This document shows positions 60,116-64,000 of a stretch of 64,000 nucleotides of DNA, piece after piece. The DNA comes from Rufibacter glacialis (GTDB lineage: Bacteria > Bacteroidota > Bacteroidia > Cytophagales > Hymenobacteraceae). A program made the translations under genes and the position numbers. The DNA lies in the NCBI RefSeq assembly GCF_008271745.1, contig NZ_VKKZ01000020.1:558001-622000 (forward strand), given 5' to 3'. How positions within the stretch are numbered: the first letter of the stretch is position 1; every line of letters starts with the position of its first letter. The notes beneath the pieces were generated by a model, which was given only the letters and a program-made list of their open reading frames with translations, searched no databases and had not been told where the DNA came from.

Positions 60116-61300
60116 TCAATCCTCAGATCCTTCTTTCTCCCTCCGGCTGCCGCGGTAGAGTTCGTACTTAAACAATCGGCATTCTATAGGCCCATTGTAC
60201 AGCGGAATACGCCGTGAAGGCTTTAAGCCGATGTGTTTGGCGGCTTCCAGGTTTCCGGTGAAGAGGCAGGCGTCCCAGTTCTGGAAATTGGTCTTAAGCG
60301 TGTCTCCGATCATTTTGTAGAGGCCATTGATCTCGCTTTCCTCCCCTATCCGCTCGCCGTAAGGGGGATTCATGACAACCATTCCTTGTTCGGCTGGTTT
60401 CACGGCCTCTTTGAAGTCCAGTTGCTTTACCCGTACCAGATGCTCCAGTTCTGCATACTCCAGGTTCTGGAAAGCGGCCTCCACAAAGTCAGGGTCCACG
60501 TCAGACCCAAAGATCTCCACCTCAACCGTTGGGTCTTCCAGGGCCAGGGCGTCTTGGCGTACGCGCTCATACAAGGCAGCGTCATAATCAGGCCAGCGCA
60601 TGAACCCGAAATCCTTGCGGTACAGGCCAGGCGCAATGTTATGGGCCAGCATGGCTGCCTCGGCCAGGAACGTACCCGAGCCGCACATGGGGTCATAGAG
60701 CGGGGTTCTCTTGTCCCAGCCACTCAGCAGCAGGATACCGGCCGCCAGCACTTCATTGAGCGGGGCCACGTTCGTCTGCTGGCGGTAACCACGACGGTGC
60801 AGAGAATCGCCGGAAGAATCAAGCGCCAAAGTCACGATGTTCTCGTGCATGTGCAGGTTGATGCGTACATCTGGGGTGGTCACGTCTACGCTGGGCCGCT
60901 GGCCGGTCTTGTCCCGGAACTGGTCTACAATGGCGTCTTTGGTGAGCTGCGACACAAACAACGAGTGCTCAAAAGTGGAACGGGCCACCACCGCGTTGAT
61001 GGCGAAGGTGTCGTTCACTCCCAGGAACTGGCTCCAGTCCTGCTCCCTCACTTTCAGGTAGAGTTCCTTCTCATCACGGGCTTTGAACTGGGCAAAAGGC
61101 TTCAGGATCCTGATGGCGGTGCGGCACCAGAGGTTGGCCTGGTACAGCAGGTACTGGTTTCCGCTGAAGGTGACGGCCCGCACGCCTACTTTCACATATT
61201 GCGCCCCTAGGTCGCGGAGTTCCTGCGCCAGTACTTCCTCTAAACCAGCCAGGGTGGTGGCCGTCATGTTGAAATTGGCAGATGTTTTTGATTTAGCCAT
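60116..61300 (-). CDS. THUMP-domain RNA guanine-N2 methyltransferase (RlmL/Trm14-like)
   Basis: The 394-residue SAM-dependent enzyme has an N-terminal ferredoxin-like plus THUMP domain (about 10-165, TTLAGLEEVLAQELRDLG; FAINAVVARSTFEHSLFVSQLTKDAI) and a Rossmann methyltransferase. The latter has YDPMCGSGTFLAEAAMLA as the SAM motif and MNPPYGERIGEE as the catalytic NPPY. Relatives methylate guanine N2 in 23S rRNA (RlmL) or tRNA (Trm14); the single domain here, without RlmK, matches the short bacterial type. It is convergent with DUF4349. Confidence 0.9.
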   Translation of the reverse strand: MAKSKTSANFNMTATTLAGLEEVLAQELRDLGAQYVKVGVRAVTFSGNQYLLYQANLWCRTAIRILKPFAQFKARDEKELYLKVREQDWSQFLGVNDTFAINAVVARSTFEHSLFVSQLTKDAIVDQFRDKTGQRPSVDVTTPDVRINLHMHENIVTLALDSSGDSLHRRGYRQQTNVAPLNEVLAAGILLLSGWDKRTPLYDPMCGSGTFLAEAAMLAHNIAPGLYRKDFGFMRWPDYDAALYERVRQDALALEDPTVEVEIFGSDVDPDFVEAAFQNLEYAELEHLVRVKQLDFKEAVKPAEQGMVVMNPPYGERIGEESEINGLYKMIGDTLKTNFQNWDACLFTGNLEAAKHIGLKPSRRIPLYNGPIECRLFKYELYRGSRREKEGSED

Positions 61301-61550
61301 AGAATGCCTGAAATAGTTTGTGCGGGCGGTGGCCCGACAGATTCAAAAGAAGGGGCAATTTCGGAAAAAATACGGGGCTGCCACACACCTGTTTTGTCAA
61401 CTTAGGTGCATTGACCAAATGGGTTAGTGAATAAACGCTCGCACTTATTAAAAAAATTTATTTTAATTAGCGGTATACCTGCACCTAAAACAAGATTTTT
61501 CCCGCATATTTGGTATTCCACGCACCTCTATCAAACTCTACTTAATTTAC

Positions 61551-62846
61551 ATGTCAAAAGTAATGTCTTCTCACCCCTCTGATCAAGCAGCCCAGGGCAG
61601 CCAGGTAAATTACACCCGGTCCATGGCCATCATCGGGGCCTTGTTTTTTGTGTTCGGGTTTGTAACCTGGCTCAACTCAGTCCTCATCCCCTACCTCAAG
61701 ATCGCCTGCGAACTTAATAACTTTGAGTCGTATCTGGTCGCATTCGCCTTTTACATCGCGTATCTGGTCATGGGCATTCCTGCCGGCTGGCTTCTGAAAA
61801 AAACCGGCTACAAAAAAGGCATGTCAGCGGGCTTGCTGATCATTGCCATTGGGGCCCTGATTTTCATTCCGGCGGCCATGAGCCGTACCTATGCGTTGTT
61901 CCTACTGGGCTTGTTTGTGCAGGGTACCGGCTTAACAGTATTGCAGGCGGCGGTGAACCCCTACGTGTCCATCATCGGACCGGCGGAGAGTGCCGCCAAA
62001 CGCATCAGTATCATGGGTATCTGTAACAAGATAGCCGGTTCTGCCGCTCCTTTTATCTTAGGTAGTATCTTACTGGCAGGCGCCGATGACCTGGTAGCCG
62101 GATTGGAGAACATGGACCTGGCGCAGAAAGCAGCCGGTCTGGATGCGCTTGCTTCGCGCGTGATCACTCCTTATCTGGTGATCACCGGTATTCTGGTAAT
62201 CCTGGCGGTGTTCACCTATTTCTCAGGTCTGCCTGAAGTAGACACCGAGCAGGAGGACGAAACCGTAGCGGCCGCCAACACGGGCAAAACCAGCGTATTC
62301 CAATTCCCTCACCTGGTGATTGGGGCATTGAGCTTGTTCCTGTACGTGGGCGTGGAAGTAATGGCCGGTGATACCGTGATCAGCTACGCCTCCAGCCAGG
62401 GCATTCCCTTAGACGAAGCCACCCGCTTTACCACCTTCACCTTATGGGCCATGATTGCCGGTTACATTGTGGGAATTATTGCCATTCCAAAGTATTTGAC
62501 TCAGCAGAAGGCTTTGCAGATCTGTGCCATTTTGGGAGTGGTTTTCACCTTATCGGCCATTTTCACCGAAGGGTATGTGTCTGTATTGAGCATTTCCTTG
62601 CTGGGTATCGCTAACTCATTGATGTGGCCTGCTATTTTCCCGCTGGCCATTGCTGATCTGGGCCGCTTCACCAAAATGGGTTCTTCCCTCCTCATTATGG
62701 GTATCGCTGGAGGCGCACTCCTTCCGCTTCTGTACGGTTTACTGGCTGACATCATCAATCCGCAGCAAGCTTACTGGATGATGGTACCGTGCTACCTGTT
62801 TATCTGGTATTTCGCGGCCATTGGGTATAGAATCAGAACCCGGTAA
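61551..62846 (+). CDS. sugar MFS transporter, FucP/GluP family
   Basis: The 431-residue membrane protein has 12 predicted helices in two sets of six, with the fucose/glucose-galactose permease features FFVFGFVTWLNSVLIPYLK in helix 1, GIPAGWLLKKTGYKKGM loop, VQGTGLTVLQAAVNPYVS in helix 4, and IFPLAIADLGRFTKMGSSLLIMGIAGGALLP. These transport hexoses with protons. The sugar cannot be decided (glucose, galactose, fucose or GlcNAc). It is alone, with a terminator after it and an A+T-rich 250-base upstream region that presumably holds its promoter. Confidence 0.9.
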   Translation: MSKVMSSHPSDQAAQGSQVNYTRSMAIIGALFFVFGFVTWLNSVLIPYLKIACELNNFESYLVAFAFYIAYLVMGIPAGWLLKKTGYKKGMSAGLLIIAIGALIFIPAAMSRTYALFLLGLFVQGTGLTVLQAAVNPYVSIIGPAESAAKRISIMGICNKIAGSAAPFILGSILLAGADDLVAGLENMDLAQKAAGLDALASRVITPYLVITGILVILAVFTYFSGLPEVDTEQEDETVAAANTGKTSVFQFPHLVIGALSLFLYVGVEVMAGDTVISYASSQGIPLDEATRFTTFTLWAMIAGYIVGIIAIPKYLTQQKALQICAILGVVFTLSAIFTEGYVSVLSISLLGIANSLMWPAIFPLAIADLGRFTKMGSSLLIMGIAGGALLPLLYGLLADIINPQQAYWMMVPCYLFIWYFAAIGYRIRTR

Positions 62847-62888
62847 GTCCTTCCGTATTCAGCCTGCTTTTTGATAAGACGGCCAAAC

Positions 62889-62930
62889 CCATAGAAAAAG
62901 CCACCCCAACCCGGGTGGCTTTTTCTATGG
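62889..62930 (+). terminator. terminator after the sugar transporter
   Basis: An 18-bp perfect stem (62889-62906 with 62913-62930) with a 6-base loop and A5/T5 tracts, 43 bases after the stop. Confidence 0.9.
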
Positions 62931-62964
62931 TAACCAGGTCTGCCGTTTTCTCTGCGCATTTCCG

Positions 62965-62972
62965 TACTTTTG
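62965..62972 (+). promoter_or_regulatory. -7 motif TACTTTTG for murB
   Basis: TACTTTTG 23 bases before ATG 62996, following the transporter terminator, so murB starts a new unit. Confidence 0.6.
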
Positions 62973-62995
62973 CCCCACACTCAGCGTACCCGTTC

Positions 62996-64000
62996 ATGAT
63001 GATTCAAAAAGAGGCGTCTTTGCAGCCTTACAACACCTTTGGTATAGACGCAAAAGCCAGCCTTCTGGCAGAGTTCTCTTCGGTGGAAGAACTCCGGGAA
63101 CTCCTTCAAAACCCCGAGGTACAGGCCCTGCCTACGTTAGTCTTAGGAGGAGGCAGCAACGTGCTCTTCACCCAGGATGTGGAAGCAGCGGTGCTTTTAA
63201 ACCGGATCAAAGGCATTACCCAAACCCCAGAGGCAGACGGAAAACACGTGCTGGTTACCTCAGGCAGCGGCGAGACATGGCACGACCTGGTCCTTTACAC
63301 GCTGGAGAACGACCTGGGTGGGATTGAGAACCTGTCGCTTATTCCGGGAACGGTGGGCGCGGCTCCGCTTCAAAACATAGGCGCCTACGGCGTAGAGTTG
63401 AAAGACACTTTCCAATCATTGGAAGCCTTGGTAATGGCTACTGGGAACGTGGTCACCTTTAATAAAGAGCAATGCGGTTTTGGATACCGTGAAAGCGTCT
63501 TCAAGAAGGAAGCCAAAGGTCAGTTTATTGTCACCTCAGTTACGCTGCGGCTAACCAAAGAGCACCAGTTCAATACCTCCTACGGGGCTATCCAGGATAC
63601 CCTGGCCCAGCAACAGGTGAAGGAACTGAGCTTGAAAGCCATCAGTGAGGCGGTGTGCCACATCAGGAGAAGCAAATTACCAGACCCGGCCAAAATCGGG
63701 AATGCCGGCTCCTTTTTCAAAAACCCCGAGATTCCGCTGGCCCTGTTTGAAATTTTGAAATCACAGTACCCCGGCATCCCAGGCTACCCGGTTACCCCTG
63801 AAACCGTGAAAGTACCCGCCGGATGGCTCATTGAGCAATGCGGCTGGAAAGGCAAGGTATTGGGGGCTCATGGCGTGCACAAAGACCAGGCGCTGGTGCT
63901 GGTCAACTACGGCGGTGCCGCCGGAAATGACGTAAAAACCCTCGCCTACGAGATCATCACATCCGTAGAGGAGAAATTCGGCATCCGCCTTACCCCAGAG
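62996..64000 (+). CDS. murB: UDP-N-acetylenolpyruvoylglucosamine reductase (3' end outside window)
   Basis: About 335 residues are visible without a stop. The flavoenzyme reduces the MurA product to UDP-MurNAc. LVLGGGSNVLF and LSLIPGTVGAAPLQNIGAYG are FAD motifs; the proton-donating Ser is in IGNAGSFFKNP; the visible end RLTPE corresponds to the region of the last catalytic Glu, so only a few residues are missing. Two adjacent ATGs (62996, 62999) are possible starts. It belongs to the same pathway as murA, 4 kb upstream. Confidence 0.94.
   Translation, partial: MMIQKEASLQPYNTFGIDAKASLLAEFSSVEELRELLQNPEVQALPTLVLGGGSNVLFTQDVEAAVLLNRIKGITQTPEADGKHVLVTSGSGETWHDLVLYTLENDLGGIENLSLIPGTVGAAPLQNIGAYGVELKDTFQSLEALVMATGNVVTFNKEQCGFGYRESVFKKEAKGQFIVTSVTLRLTKEHQFNTSYGAIQDTLAQQQVKELSLKAISEAVCHIRRSKLPDPAKIGNAGSFFKNPEIPLALFEILKSQYPGIPGYPVTPETVKVPAGWLIEQCGWKGKVLGAHGVHKDQALVLVNYGGAAGNDVKTLAYEIITSVEEKFGIRLTPE

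Noticed and set aside
60233-61210. A 325-residue forward open frame antisense to the RNA methyltransferase
   Set aside because: The methyltransferase on the other strand has complete motifs; the antisense frame is a codon-bias shadow.
1-64000. tRNA, rRNA, prophage, transposase or integrase genes
   Set aside because: I looked for cloverleaf ends, rRNA segments and transposase motifs in the gaps and found none; most of the sequence is ordinary core chromosome.

Overview
The window comes from a Bacteroidota chromosome, most likely family Hymenobacteraceae (Rufibacter/Pontibacter-like). The reasons are a GldC gliding-type protein, a type IX secretion plug protein (DUF5103), DUF4290 next to murA, the men genes, many lipoproteins with an LxxC lipobox, and the repeated promoter motif TAnnTTTG of the Bacteroidota primary sigma factor lying 15 to 60 bases before many start codons. 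Base composition is roughly balanced by eye, coding density is high, and most content is core chromosome. I see no rRNA, tRNA, prophage, insertion sequence or CRISPR array.

Layout: 1-3.5 kb holds a truncated FtsE-like ATPase, a small protein, transaldolase, a PAS histidine kinase and the signal recognition particle RNA. 3.7-18 kb holds a lipoprotein, guaA, an LpoA-like periplasmic binding protein, hemL, a purine permease, a thioesterase, a GH5 glycosidase, dcd, a Spy-like protein, gldC, a MORN/TonB protein, dnaN and a lipoprotein. 18-25 kb is a reverse-strand menaquinone cluster (thioesterase, menF, menD, two DoxX genes, menB, menE). 25-37.7 kb holds a histidine phosphatase, the pyruvate dehydrogenase E2 gene, a NagB-LmbE fusion, hslV, a deoxyhypusine synthase homologue, a DUF4136 lipoprotein, a PLP decarboxylase, a 2H phosphoesterase and an ABC-F protein. 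37.9-45.4 kb holds the T9SS plug protein, a 2-hydroxyacid dehydrogenase, mgtE, rsmA, pepA and pdxA.

45.5-46.2 kb is a UPF0175/PIN-like toxin-antitoxin pair, the clearest accessory genes. 46.6-52 kb is the lipid and translation block DUF177-rpmF-plsX-fabH-efp-accB-accC: it makes malonyl-CoA, starts fatty acid synthesis and feeds phospholipid synthesis. It is followed by a DUF6340-like lipoprotein gene broken by one in-frame TAA, DUF3109, a SpoIIAA-like protein, a PcrA/UvrD helicase, DUF4290, murA (with Asp at the fosfomycin-target Cys position), a DUF4349 lipoprotein, a THUMP RNA methyltransferase, a sugar MFS transporter and the start of murB.

The least expected signal is between the genes. 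Five gaps between co-directional genes are filled by degenerate 7- or 8-base tandem arrays arranged as two inverted arms around a central hairpin or spacer. The unit differs between gaps, except that two gaps share nearly the same arm. In two cases (hemL, accC) the array stops exactly two bases before the start codon. A second family of intergenic palindromes with a GTTTTAGG-type arm and a TTTT/AAAA core recurs at more than ten places and often sits where terminators belong; the best copy is a perfect 30-bp stem with a 6-base loop.
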